Assembly: GCF_000143535.2 (NCBI RefSeq)
Contig: NC_037323.1
Span: 1,860,001 to 1,924,000, forward strand
DNA length: 64,000 nt
Source of the DNA: Botrytis cinerea B05.10
Taxonomy: Eukaryota > Ascomycota > Leotiomycetes > Helotiales > Sclerotiniaceae
Direction of reading: 5' to 3'
Numbering within the stretch: the first letter of the stretch is position 1; the number at the start of each line of letters is the position of its first letter. The translations under genes were made by a program, and so were the position numbers. The notes beneath the pieces are model-generated. The model saw nothing but the letters and a program-made list of their open reading frames with translations, did no database searches and was not told the origin of the DNA. Of the stretch, positions 36,402 to 49,491 are shown piece by piece.

Positions 36402-39400
36402 TATTAAATGATAATTAATAACTGTATTTAAATATTTAAATTTACAAAATACCAATTAAATGAAGCTTTCATAACAAGGACAAGAATAATAAGAAGTCCA
36501 GAGAAAATACTTTACTGTTTTCTGTAAGATTTGAAAACATTAACTATAATAGACTTTATTTTGATCAAAATATCAAGATTTCAATACGTCTTAGTTCTTA
36601 TAATTAATTTCATTCTGAATAGAATGAATCAGTAACTCTTAGTGATTCTTTATTTACTCTGGCTTTCTTTATAATATATATTTCCATAGGTATGTGATAA
36701 TAGAAGTAGCTTTCACGAATGTCAAATTGAAACTATACACTCTAACATTTCATATTTATAGATCCAATCCCAATAAAAGGTTTCTATACTTATTGGTCTA
36801 TTTTGATAAAAGAAATTCTGTTTTGCTTATTGAATCTGTTAATTCACGTTACTTATCATCCTATAATTTATATTTATCTCAATCTATGTTTTGAAACTTA
36901 TATCACTAAACAACGATCGAATTAATCAATTATAATTATCAAGAATGTTGTGATTTAGAGTTAATTAGGTATGTTGTCTATATAAGAGAACTTATCACAA
37001 TTTCAATTACTTCAATACCTATTATACTAAATCTGAATAATTGAGTATCTGATTTTGATATTAGTTTTATTTTTAAAATAGTGATTTATTATTAATACAA
37101 AATCTTGAAGATTATCAAAAGATTCAATTTTTGAAATACAATTGATACAAACTTTTGTGAATAATCATAAATATTCAATATCAAATGATTCTATTAGATG
37201 ATTCAAATAAAATAATAAATATAGAATCAATATTTCTGATACATGCACATTGATACTACTTAGATACACACTTTTGATCTCCTACAACTACAAAAAAACT
37301 ATTGAAGATAAATCTAAAATTGAATCATATTTATAGTCTTTGAGAATTAAGAAACAAAATAATTATAATATTGAAATTTCGAATGACATAGTGAGAATTT
37401 GTAAGTTTATAATATATACTTAGTGGTTATAATATTAATGATTTCAATGTAAATCATTTTCACATCGACATGTTTATAATGTATACCTAATCGACAATAA
37501 GATTTATCAAAAAGTATTTTGGAGTTAAAAAACTAAAATAAAGATTTATATTGAAAACGTATTATAACATTGAGCTACTACCAAAAATATTTGAGATTTT
37601 TTTAATTATGTATTAATTTTTTCAAAACATTCAAAGAACATATTTTAATTATATATTATTCTTTACATATTGTTTTTCATACAAAACATAAATGAATGAT
37701 TATAAAACTAACCGCTATTAATATTTTGAAAAATTACTCTGTAATACTCCCAAGTCATTATACTAACGTTTTCAAAAAGAAATTTATAATGTTGTTCTCA
37801 TAAACTACACAGAGAATCAAAAGGATAAGGCTTTTACATTCTCTTAAATTAATTAACAAAACAATTGTAATTAAATTTATTTAAAAACAATTTAATGATC
37901 TAGCTTCTAAAGACATTGAAAAACTTTCACATTACCTAAGTATTACTAATTACTAAATAATACTAGTTTTCTTTTAATTTTAAAAATCATTCAAAATCAT
38001 AAGATTAAATGAAAAACATGAATTTATTTGCAAAAACAATTTCAAAAGCGCTTTGATTTAAAAAAAAAAACACATAGCATTTTAAAACTCTATATAACTA
38101 TTTGCAGTTTTCTAATCGTCTTATGATTTTCTCAACTTTTTAATTTTAGATCAAAGATCCCTGAATTCTATGTCAAATATATATTAAATGATGATATTTC
38201 TTTCTGGTTTTATAAATTTAGATATCCATGCTCAATTTTTATATAAAATGTAGAACTATTCACTTTATATTGTAGCGTAGAATGTAATATATTATACATA
38301 GTAGGTAATCATTTTAATACTTACTTAGGTAGCCTTTCATTTTTACAAGTTGTATCGACAATTAGAACAATATAAGCTCTTCAATAATTCAAATATATGC
38401 ATTGGTTTAATATTGAATATTGATTTTTTATTGAAATAATATATCAACAGTTTCTTATTTAATAAAGGTTTCTTTTTAATATAATCGAGTTTTATTGAAT
38501 AATAATGTTTATTTAATATTTCATTTGTTTTTCAAAGTATATAAACTTTTATATTTAAAGATGCATTCGAAGGTTTTTATAAGTTAATCTTTTTGTATTT
38601 TTAATCAAAATTAATATAATTTAGAACATGAACGTAAAGAATTTTTAATTGATAATAAAGTAATTAAAATTCGATTAATATTGATCAAATGAGAGTTTTA
38701 ATTGAACTATAAGTTTTTTAAAAAATTTATTGATTCAAATTAAAAAGAAATAAATAAATATATAGACTTAAATATTTAATTCGAATATAATAATAAATAT
38801 AATATGTAACAATGTTCTCTTTATAATTTATTTGAAACAATCTATTGATTTGCAGTCTTTATGTTTATTTATATCGAATATATATTAAACAATCGTTTTT
38901 TTTTTAAAAAAAAATTTTTTTTTTATTTGTTTGGATTTGTAAATAAGAAAGTAAGCTTTTTATTTTGTGGAAAAGTGTTACATATATCATATTATATAGT
39001 TTGGTAGTCTTTTGAATATTGAGCTTTTTATTTTTTTGAATGATTTTGATAGTTAATAGTATGTGAGTTTCTTTTTAAATTAATTGTATAATAAATGATT
39101 ACTAAATCGCATATTGAAATCACAGAATGAAAATTTGAGTAAAAGTGATTCACTTGTTGATATTTTGTATTCGATGTTAAATCATGTTAATAGATTATTG
39201 ACACAATATGTGTTAAAATAAAAGGGTACAAGTTGAGGTGAAGGTGAGTTATATAATGATCTAAGCTAGATGATGATAAACGATGTTAAATAGTGCTTGA
39301 GATTTATGATTAACATAAAACTAACCATACATTCTCTTCTCATACTTTTTAAAATAGGTTTAAACAAGTAGATTATAATAATATGTTATATTCATTTTTT

Positions 39401-41472
39401 GAATCTTTTTATCACTATCTTCAGTACCTTGAAATAATATTATTTAAATGAATTTTATTTTATATTAGACTCATAATTACTAGAATTACAATTTAAATTG
39501 TACAATAAACACTAGAAATAGCAGCTTATTATGTATTGATATCAAAATGTTAGGTATAATTAATTTTTCTTCTAAAACTAGCACTTTTGATATTTTTGAT
39601 CTAAAGCGTTTTTATTTTTTTTATTTTTTTTAGAGAACTTCAACTTTCTATACAGACATTTGAAGTACAAAGATTCAACAACTATATATAATATCCCTCA
39701 CAAATTTATGTTTTTTATCAGAATATCTAAAATTAAGATTGAATCATTAATCTCAATATTTCTAACAATCTATAAATTATATTCATCCATTTATTCTGAA
39801 TTATTGATTTTTCGAAAACTATCTACTCTTTCATTAACAAGATCAATTTTATATTATATGGAAATTTCAAAGAGATTAATGAAAGAGAGAAAAAAAGAAG
39901 GAACACCAGAAAAAAAAAACACCAAAAAAACATTAAACATAGAGGGGAATTTTTCGAATTTTCAAGGTTTGTGATTTTTAGGAATCTCAAAATAAAGACT
40001 CAAAATCTAGGTATTTAAAAAAAACTCAAACTATTCAAATTGATGTATATTTGTCTTAAATAAAATAGGAGAATTATTACTTTATTATGATTTTATGTAC
40101 TAAACTCGAAATACTTTTAAAATAAAAGATACTGCTACTATTACTACCATTACCATGTGGGCTTTTAATCACTATTGATATAACTAATAATCAAAATTTT
40201 AAAAAATTATATAAATTAATTTAAAATTACTTGCTAAAATAAGATGTCATCTGAGCATGTGTTTTTCGTTATAATGTTTTGCGAAGATTTATTTTTCTAA
40301 AAAATATTCAAGACTAGATTCTAATATCACTTTTTACTTTTAGACTGAGATATCATTTTTAAATATTTTTTCGAAAAGAAATGTCAACTTAGATAACTTA
40401 AGTATCAATACCTAGTACATAGAGAAGTGATGTTTTAGGTATTTATTATAAAATATAAGAATACGGATCTCTAAAGAAAATTTGATCGATGATAAATTTG
40501 ATTTGATGAATAAAAATTATTGTTTCATGTTAGTGTTAGACTCATAGGTAGAACAAACTAATTTACATTTAATTATATCTTAAATTCATTCTTCTTCTAT
40601 TAAGTTGCAAAAGAAAAGTGTTAAGTAATAAAAGTCAAAATGAAACAGAAACATAATATAATAAATGCTTTTACTTTCTATTTATATCAAACTGATAGTA
40701 TAAATCAAACATAACATTATTCTTTATAGTAACATAGAAAGAATTTCATTATAAATTAAACATGATTTTGAACATAAACAGTAATCATTTCCTATACTTG
40801 GATTTAGTGTAATGTCCAAAAACAATTTATTAAATTTTTTCTAGATTTTTGATAAAATCCACTAATTGAAATTTTGATAACTTAATGATAATATATCAAT
40901 AACGATTTCAATTCTTGCATATATACAACATTAGCTTGTTGAGAAATAAAAAGAACGATTATTCATATAACTTCAACAGATTTATAGATTGATTGAAAAA
41001 AGATCTCCTAGTGAATGAATCACAAAATATCAATTTTGATCACTGTTTTTGAACATCTCAGGCATTTAACTTATAAAATGAATAAATGACTAAATCACAG
41101 TTTTCAAAGTTTGAATCTAGATTAAATCGCGGATTGAATGATTTTCAATATTATATTACCTAAGTATAGAGTTTAGGCTTTTACGATTTGTATCTATTAT
41201 ATTGCTTACTTTTTTTCCGAGATAATATAATAATTATAAACATGTTCAGTGTAATAGCTGTAATAATTGTAATAATCATGATAATTCTTGAGTTTTACGT
41301 TTTCTTTTACATCTATAAGTATTTTTGTTACTATTTTTATTTCTTATTATAAAAAACTAAAAGTTTCTGATTGGATGTTAAACAATGTGATTAGTACTTT
41401 TAATATCATTATAATAAACAAAAAAATGAATCTAACATGTCCAATAGTCATTAGATTTGTTGATCAAAATTA
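36402..41472. other. Island core, right part: no gene
   Basis: 5 kb of AT-rich sequence with only random frames, two solitary transposon ends (39120-39195, 39230-39283), a T10/A9/T11 homopolymer patch near 38890-38925 and a CTA-like patch at 40131-40155. Confidence 0.5.
39120..39283. repeat. Two direct solitary ends of the pogo-like family
   Basis: Two degenerate copies of the right end, each of the form GAGgTgAA.GTg...GATGATAAA..ATGTTA (39120-39195 and 39230-39283), in the same orientation about 90 bp apart. No left end lies close by. Confidence 0.5.
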
Positions 41473-41474
41473 TA

Positions 41475-43657
41475 ACCGATATCCCGACATCTTACACTAC
41501 CCCACATCTTGCACAATCTCAAATTTATTATTATTAGAATTTCAATATTTAATAATAATTACAATTTATAAGATATCAAATTGAAGTTTTTAAATATTAA
41601 TAATATAATATATAATTTTTATATAAAACCTTTAAATAATTAATTTTTAAATCTTATTAATATTATAATTACTTATCCCCTTCTAATTCTGATTTTCATT
41701 TCTTTCTTATTATTTTTCAAAATATTAATCTTTTTAATATCTAAAGGTTTTATAACTTTTTAATATATTAAATTTACTATAATAAAAGATTTTAAAATAC
41801 TTTTGATTTTTTTAATAAATGATTTTGAAGCTTTTGAAGCTTTTTTATTATACTTTTTGAAACTTTATAAAATCTAATAATCGATTTCCTTTTAATAAAT
41901 TCTTTTTTGTACTTTTAAATACTTCTTTTCCTTTTCAACTTTCTTTTTAATTTTCTTTAATTTCTTAGCTTCCTTCTTTTATTGAATAGCAAGTGTTTTG
42001 ATATATTAATAAATCTTAATTTTTAAAATAGCTTTAAAAAAATTAAATAAAAATGTTCCATTTCCTTTCTCTTTTATTAAATATAATCTCTTAAATCGAT
42101 TCCTTTTCTTCTTTTTCATTTTCACAATCTCTTCTAATCTCTTTATTTTATATAATTAAATATTAATTCAAATTATATTAATAAAAGCGGTTTTAAAAAA
42201 CTTCAAAATAATTTCAAAATCATTTTAATATCGAAATTCTAATTTGAATTTATAAAAAGCTTTTATTATATATAAAATCTTAAATTTATTTCCAACTAAC
42301 TACATTAATATAAATAATATAAAAAGAAATTCAAATATAATATTAATAATAATAATTCCCTTATATATAAAATAAATGTTTATTTTTTTAAAAGAAAAAA
42401 GCATATTATATATTATATAAATTTAAATTCAAACTTTTTTAAATATAATTCAAAAGTTTTATTTTGTGATTTCAAATAATCTCTTATTTTTATATAATAT
42501 ATTGTTCAATATTATATTATAATTTATTGAAAATAAAAGGAAAAAGTTATAATCAAGAAATTAAAATCGATATATAAAATGTAATAGCAAAATCAACAAT
42601 ATAATCTTTAATTCATTACATTTTAATATGAACTCTATATTAATATAACTAAAATAATCATTTATAATAAATAAACAATATTTTTTACCTACTTTTAATT
42701 ATATATAATATTGAAGAACCTTTTAAAATTATATTAAATTAAAAACATTAAATGATTATTTATTATTTAAAACTTTAAAATAAACTTTATTTTCTTTCTT
42801 TATATTATTAATTTATATATCTTAAAAATCCTTCAAATCTTTTTTATAAAATAAAATAAATAATATAACTATATTATTAATACAAATATATATTAAAAGA
42901 TTAATAAACTCTTGAAATCTATTTTATTTAACTTTTATAATTCTATTCCTTTTATATATATTAATATTTATAATCTATTTCATTATATAAATCAAATCAA
43001 TAAAGAAATCTTTTTTATTTTAATTGTAAAGATTTTTTAATAATATATTATATTTTATAATTACTTTTATTAATTAAAAAAAAAGGAATTAATTAAAACT
43101 TTTTATATAATATAAATCAATAATAAAATAAAAATAATATTAATTAAATTATAAAAGTATTCAAAATATTTAATACTATTAATTTTAATATATAGATTAT
43201 CAATATATTAAAGATATCGATTTTTAAAATATATTTTATATTTCTTAATGAATTGAGCTATTCAATTCTTTTTTATAAATCAATTTATAATCTTTTTCAT
43301 TAGATTTTTAATTATATAATTTATAGAAGATATAGATCTTTATATTAGCTTATTAATTTAATTAATTAAAATCTCTTTAAATTTTTTATTGAAATATTGA
43401 TAAATATTTTTATAAATAAAAGTATAAAAAACTAATTGCTTTTTATATTATTAATATAATATGAAATAATCGATACTATTTCATATTATATTAATAATTA
43501 TATTAAATTTCTCTTCAATTTTAATTTAAACTATTGCTAGCTTTATATAAACTTCCATAACTAATTTGAAATTCAATATAAATTTCACAATTGATATTTT
43601 ATAGGATTCCAAATTTTGTATAAAATGTAGGGTAGTGCAAGATGTCGGGATATCGGT
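41475..43657. mobile_element. TA-flanked DNA transposon remnant, about 2.2 kb
   Basis: The left end reads ACCGATATCCCGACATCTT, and the reverse complement of the right end reads the same, with TA directly outside both (41473-41474, 43658-43659). The match continues through a CACTACCC block, about 36 bases in all. The interior is extremely AT-rich. On the minus strand near 41930-41980 a Lys/Glu-rich segment (KEAKKLKKIKKKVEKEKK) resembles the basic C-terminal region of pogo-like transposases, so the element probably encoded one on the minus strand. Confidence 0.75.
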
Positions 43658-43931
43658 TACCAAATTATAACATATTTGATATTTATGATTTTACAGAAAT
43701 TATCAATACTATGAGACATACAGTATAGTATGTAATTGTTTTGATAATTAGAATGCGTTATGGAATTTTATTGATTTATTGATCCTTTAATACAGGATTT
43801 CAATATAAAATAAATATTTGTATTTCATTTTATACGTATTTTATCAATACCTAATAAGAGTCTGATTGATTATGATTAAATCATTATACAGATTTATAAA
43901 GGAAAAAGAAAGTTCCACAATAATATGAATA

Positions 43932-45763
43932 ACGTAGTTTATCAGTAGATCGGCCATATTAATAGATCAGCTACTTTTACTTCGAATTATTATTTTATAT
44001 TCAATATGCGTTTTCTTTATAACTAATTATAGAAATTCATTTAAAAAAAGTATATATATTCTTAATTATTTAAATTATTGAATTAAATAAAAAATTATTA
44101 ATTCGAAAGATAGTTTGGTTTTATTATATATTTCGAATTATATTGGGTAATAGAATTCGAAGTAAATCTAATATAGTTGAGAATCAATTAAAAAGTTATA
44201 ATTTGATTGAATTAGAAAAGAAGGTATTCATTCAATATATTTTAAATATAGATTTGAAAGGTTTTTTATTTGAATTTAAAAATGTAAAAGATATAGTGAG
44301 TCATATTTATGAATTGAAGAATGCGAAATGTATTAAAAAATTCTAAACATATTGATTTATAAAGTATTGAATCGAACAAAAAATTTGTTTTAATTGTATT
44401 TATGATTTTCAAAAAGCTTTTTATAAGAATCCCAATTTTATTGAAAAGTGGTTTTGATTATTTATGAATATATAAATGAAATATGGGTTGAACAGAGATT
44501 TTTATAATTTCAATAAAATAGATTTCATAATAGGAATTATATATAGTATTAAGAAATATAATAGAAGTAAATTTGTATAATTAGATAATTAAAAATAGAT
44601 TATAATAATAATATATAGAAATGGAAATGATGAAATTATTCTTTTATTTTTAATAATTCAGAAACAAATCTATCTTTTTAATTGGTATATCGAAATCGAT
44701 CTTTTTATAAAATGAATTATTAAATTTATATTTAATAGATGAATAATTAACAAAACAGATTTAAAATAATTGAAACACTTTGGAAAGTATATTAAGAATC
44801 AAAGAAAAAGCAAATATTGAATATTAATTTTGAATAGATATCAAGAGTATAAATCAATAGTTTTTCAAATATATTATTAAAAAAAAGATTATATATTTAC
44901 ATTTACTATTGTATTTAAATTATTTAATTCAATTATTTAATATTGATTATTTCAATAATCTGAAATGTTTATATAATAATCAAATTCATAAATTTATCAA
45001 AATATATATCAATTATATTTCGAAGATTGAATTCTTTATAACTTTTAAAACTTTATATAAAGAATCAATCATTTTTCAGGATATAAAAATAAGATTTCAA
45101 GAAATGGGTTAATCCTATTTAATTCTAAAGCTATATTCTCAAAATTAGATATTCGAATTTATATATTTACTTTCCCTTTTTCGACTTAGATCAATAGATC
45201 TTTCAAATTTTTTATAATTCAATAAAAGCTCTTTTATAATCAACTTTAATAAAATCTTAAATAACTTATCATCAATTAAATTCCTTGATATTTATATTCG
45301 AAATTGTATCAATTCTAATTAAAAATATAAAGAAATTAATTTATAAAAATATATTATTAAATATAGAGATCTGTTCATTTCGAATAGCAAATAAAATATT
45401 AAATAAATATCATTATACAAAAAAAAACTGAATTATATTAAAGAAAATTGTTTATTGAATAAGAGGCTTCTGATATATTATTTTAATAAAAGGTTGATAT
45501 TTAGATTCAATACAATGAATATAAAAAAGAGGGGAATTATAATAGGGAATTATCTTTTGATCAATATTATAATAAATGTGAAAAGATAAGGTATAATATA
45601 AAAACTTATTAAAATAATATAATAGATTCTAAATTTTTAAAATCTTTATAGTTTTAATTAATTGATTCAGTTGTTATTGGATAATATAGTTTTGAAGTGA
45701 TAATTTGAGGTAAAAGTGGTCGATCTATTGATATAGCCAATCCACTGATAAACTATGTCATGT
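43932..45763 (+). mobile_element. Pogo/Fot1-like transposon copy B, decayed
   Basis: The left terminal repeat (43932-43990) and the right one (about 45700-45763) follow the family consensus with its doubled GATC(A)TAT block. TA lies outside the left end. Transposase remnants on plus: 44143-44346 carries the N-terminal DNA-binding helix region (LIELEKKVFIQYILNIDLKG); about 44400-44540 the region before the first catalytic Asp, with the FDETGF-type motif degraded to LIEMDF-like; 44909-45180 the C-terminal part, continuing past a one-base shift near 45110 into LFNSKA.FSKLDIR. It is better preserved than copy A and in the same orientation 19.6 kb away. Stop codons and shifts make it inactive. Confidence 0.85.
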
Positions 45764-45765
45764 TA

Positions 45766-47840
45766 GATTTTCGTTTCATTTATATTTATTAGATAATCAT
45801 ATAAACATATAAATCTCCAATATTCTTATTCATAAAAAAAAGTTTTTCAAAAGACAGACTTCTATATTTATTCAAAAACATACATTTTTCAACATTAGAA
45901 ATACTATCAATTTAAGTTATTTCTATTGAAAATGTAAATATTCATAATTTAAATACTTTCAACAGAAATTTGAATGTAAATATCAAGAGATATAAAATAA
46001 TTAGTAGAAGCAGTTTAGGCTTTGGCGTATTGTATACTTAGTAAAAATATAATAAAAACTTTTATTTATTCAACTTTTTAATTGTATAAAATTCCAATAA
46101 AGATAGAAATTGATAAAGATGGTGGATGTTTATTGAAATAATTGAAAAAAAATGAACAGATTATTGTTGGCATTTTTTTTTTTGGAAAAGAATTGAAGGG
46201 TTTCAAAGTTAAAATTTCAAAAAAATTCAAAAGAATCAATTTTTTTGGTGTGGGAAAAGTATTATATATAACAAATTTTTAAAGTTCTAAATTTGAAGAC
46301 CTTCAATTCTTTACAAAAAATGTACCAAATATATTCTCTTATCTAAGTATTTTAAATTTTTTAAATATAATTATTTTTTACATACTAAACTTTCAAATCA
46401 GTTTTGTGACTATTAAATAGGTACATTATATAAGAAAACAACTTTTCTGTAGGGATTTTATTACGAAATGGAGTAGTGTAAAGTAAGCTAGGGCTTAAAC
46501 TCTTACATATAACATTCTTCATAAACCTTATGCTCAAGAAATCTATATAAAATATTATTAAAAATCAAACAGAATTATGAGATCAATACTCGGTATATTT
46601 CTTTCTTCAATATTATGTTTAAAGACATCAAATTGATTTTTGATGATGTTGAATGTAGGTATCTAAATTATTATTTTGATTACAAAAATTGAGATTAATA
46701 TTTTGAAATATGTAATTGTTTAAATTATTGTTATAGTTTTTTTTATATGTTTCTACTTATTAGATATCTTAACGCAAAGCTTTACAATTAGAAGAAATAG
46801 TTTTGAATTTCAAATCTATCGTTTAACAATATTATGACGAAAACAATTTCCAAATTAAATAGAAAAGATAAGTAAAATATCAGAAACCCATTTTTAATTC
46901 AATCGAAATAAGTAAGTATAAACATATTTTAAACTTGCGATGTTATATTGATGTTCACTTTATTATATAAGATTATTATCAAAAACCTCAATTAAATCTC
47001 TTAAATATTCTATTTGAGATTTAATTAGAATGCTTAGTTTAAAGTTGAATATTATGTTATTTCAATTGCCTCTATAAATATTGTTTTAAAACTAATAATA
47101 TACACAATACTTAGAATAACAAACAAACTTTTGTTTCAAAAAGAAACTGATTTTCATTTTAAATAAAACCAATAATTCAATAACATTTTAAATTGTTGTA
47201 GAAAATGCATTAAAAAGTAATAAATTTTAAAATAAATACTTTAAGAATTCCAAATCTTGATATCATCACTTGATATTTATGTCGATTAAACAAACTAATA
47301 TTATGAGTGATGTATAATGAAATCTATTTCTTTTAAAAAATGGATTAATCAATTAATTGTTAAATTTTAAAAAAGTTTAATATAACATTAATGAATTGTA
47401 TATAGAATATATAAAACACATTTCATCAAAATAGTATTCAAAATGAAGAGAAACAAAAAATTCCTAAATTTAAAAGATAGTCTTTTAAATTTATAAATTA
47501 TAAAAATTAAAAAAGTACTTGGGTATTATTTAAACTATTTTAATAATAAATAATCAAAGTGTGTCTCATATTAATTCTATAATTGAAAAAGAAAATCAAC
47601 TGAATACTTGAAAATTTATTATTGAAAATTTAATACATATAATGTGGTTTATTAGTGAATAAATCACTTTTATTTTCAATTCATTCTTTCCTCTTTTAAT
47701 ATATATTTTATTAATAATCTATAATGAATTCGAATAATCAAAAAGCCTGTATACTTTTTATTATTGAAGTTATTTTAAAAAAAACCAAAAAAATGAGTAT
47801 TCAAAAAGCTATAAAGATGTATAATATTTTGAATATAATG
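45766..47840. other. Island right margin, no recognisable feature
   Basis: 2 kb of AT-rich sequence between transposon copy B and R1 copy 3. Neither genes nor clear repeats seen. Confidence 0.45.
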
Positions 47841-48117
47841 GATTCGTAGAAGCAAACGAAGTGGAAATGTACTCATGTATTATGTAATCATATATCTCTA
47901 TAGTACGCCATTTTCATATTTACAGACTCATAAAACCCCTTCTAATTGATTATAAATAATATACCGATGCTAGGATAGGATTGTTCTGGTTGATGAAGCT
48001 ATTAGATCAAAATCTCAGCATTCTTGATTAGTAAGCTGCTAGGTTATGTAAGCGATAATTAGAAAGAGAATTAGGAAGGGAATTAGAAAGAGAATTATAA
48101 GAGTTTAAGGTTTTAAG

Positions 48118-48160
48118 GTTTTAAGGTTTTAAGGTTTTAAGGTTTTAAGGTTTTAAAGTT
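48118..48160. repeat. Tandem AAGGTTTT repeat
   Basis: About five to six units of AAGGTTTT, followed by AAAGTTTT variants. The corresponding place in R1 copy 1 (16690-16715) has only about three degenerate units. This is not the TTAGGG telomere repeat. Confidence 0.75.
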
Positions 48161-48228
48161 TTAAAGTTCAATTGCATCTCTAATATCTTTATATAAACTA
48201 GAAGTAAGAGATGAGTAAAGTTTATAAA

Positions 48229-48229
48229 C

Positions 48230-48272
<43 letters not shown>
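48229..48272. repeat. ATT trinucleotide microsatellite
   Basis: About 14 uninterrupted ATT units, with a shorter TAA-type run (about 6 units) at the equivalent position in R1 copy 1 (16605-16622). Confidence 0.8.
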
Positions 48273-48275
<3 letters not shown>

Positions 48276-48644
48276 ATTAAATATCAAGCATAGCAAGGAT
48301 CGGGGGTTTGGGAGCTGGGCCTCATAAAGATTAAAGAATTAAAATTAAAATTTTATATATCTCAATTTTTATTTTAAAAAAAAGCTACTATGAATCCACA
48401 GTCCGAAAAATTCTTTTTCCCCAACAGCTAGTAGTCAATCTAAATAGCTATACTTAATAATTAAAAGTAAATCACTATATAATAATAGCAAAATATAAAA
48501 ACACATTTGAAGTACAATATAATATAGAAGTCAAAATAAGGAAGGGAAAAAAATGATAGATTTTTAATCTATAAAAAAAGAAACTTTAAATATTAAATTT
48601 CCTTATCACATAACTTATAAGTCACATGCTTTTCCGCACACACT

Positions 48645-48930
48645 ATATTGATATATAACTTTACAATTAAAACTCAAAAAATAATAAAAATAACATATTT
48701 GAGAAGTATACAACAAATTCTAATAGAATATACCTTTAACAATTAGTTTATATATTTTCAAAAGATTATATACTGGATTGAAATTATTCTATTACAATTT
48801 AACTTTTTTATCAATCAAAAGGGATTTTATAAATCTACAAATATAAAACTAACCTGCTATAAAGATATATGATTATATAATATATAAAATACATTTCCAT
48901 TTGATTTGCTTTTACGAATCTATAAGAGGT
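48645..48930 (+). repeat. R1 repeat copy 4, truncated
   Basis: Matches 16870-17205 in the same orientation: TTGATATATAACTTTACAAT, an AAAATAATAAAAATAA block, TTTATAAATCTACAAATAT and the TTTGCTTTTACGAATC end. It lacks the CTAG terminus and the G+C-rich patch. It ends exactly where the AT-rich island stops. Confidence 0.75.
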
Positions 48931-49491
48931 TATTATTACATGTTATATTACTACGTTCTTTCCTTCTTTCCCTAGCACTCTTCAATAAAATAGAACACTC
49001 AAGTATTAAGTATTAATTCATTTCGTTAATCTAATTCATATAACTCAATTCTAATCTTCAACTTTCACATTCCAACTCAAGTTTCGAGCGCGATCCCTGC
49101 CTCTGAGCACTTCAGCTTCTAATGGTTCTCGGAACATCAAGAACCGTAATTCAAAAAGGTGTTGCACCAAATCGGATTATGCGCTTTTGTTCCTCAACTC
49201 TGATCAGTCTTCACATGAGAAATATAACAAAAGAAACAGAGAACAAGTAGATTAATAAACAAACTTATCACTAAAAACGGGGCTTTGATGTCTTTGTCCA
49301 GCATCAAGGCATTGTTCCAGTACAGTTTAGGTTTTCATGAACGATGCAAAATTCTTAGCTATAAGACCACGATCTGATTCCCGTCTTTCCGTCAAGCCAC
49401 AGACCTCAGTTTTTATCACCCAACGAACAAATATCAGTAGAATAGTCTTCATAAAACATTCATCAAAACGTCTAGCACTACAGAAGCAATT
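48931..49491. other. Intergenic, right border of the island
   Basis: Composition returns to normal. No gene recognised. It is the probable promoter of the next small gene. Confidence 0.4.

Larger units (their letters stand above)
47846..48434 (-). repeat. R1 repeat copy 3 (inverted relative to copy 1)
   Basis: Ends in CCCCAACAGCTAG, the counterpart of CTAGCCGTCGGGG at 16438. It keeps the G+C-rich patch (GATCGGGGGTTTGGGAGC, 48299-48316), the ATAATTAAAT stretch, and a GTAGAAGCAAACGAAGTGG block at its inner end. It contains two expanded simple repeats, AAGGTTTT (48118-48160) and ATT (about 48229-48272), that are short in copy 1. Confidence 0.8.
14571..48930. other. 34-kb AT-rich island, candidate centromere or RIP-decayed transposon block
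   Basis: Composition becomes overwhelmingly A+T (by eye about 80% or more) and stays so for 34 kb. No frame exceeds about 100 codons, and those seen are Ile/Lys/Asn/Phe-rich, as expected of random AT sequence. All identified content is transposon remains, inverted repeats and a palindromic decamer cluster. In ascomycetes such blocks come from repeat-induced point mutation (C to T, mainly at CpA), and many regional centromeres look like this. Which of the two this is cannot be decided from sequence alone. Edges are fairly sharp, at about 14.6 and 48.93 kb. Confidence 0.85.

Noticed and set aside
39660..39974. 104-codon frame in the island
   Set aside because: Composition (Ile, Lys, Ser, Phe) is that of random AT-rich DNA, with no motif or similar copy elsewhere in the island.
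41288..41584. 98-codon frame in the island
   Set aside because: It runs across the left terminal repeat of a transposon, so it is not a coherent gene.
48118..48160. AAGGTTTT array as a telomeric or interstitial telomeric repeat
   Set aside because: Not TTAGGG, only a few units long, and found inside an R1 repeat whose other copy has a short version.
14571..48930. Possible mitochondrial DNA insertion, because of the AT content
   Set aside because: No rRNA, tRNA, cox, nad or atp sequence could be recognised, and all identifiable content is nuclear transposon remains.
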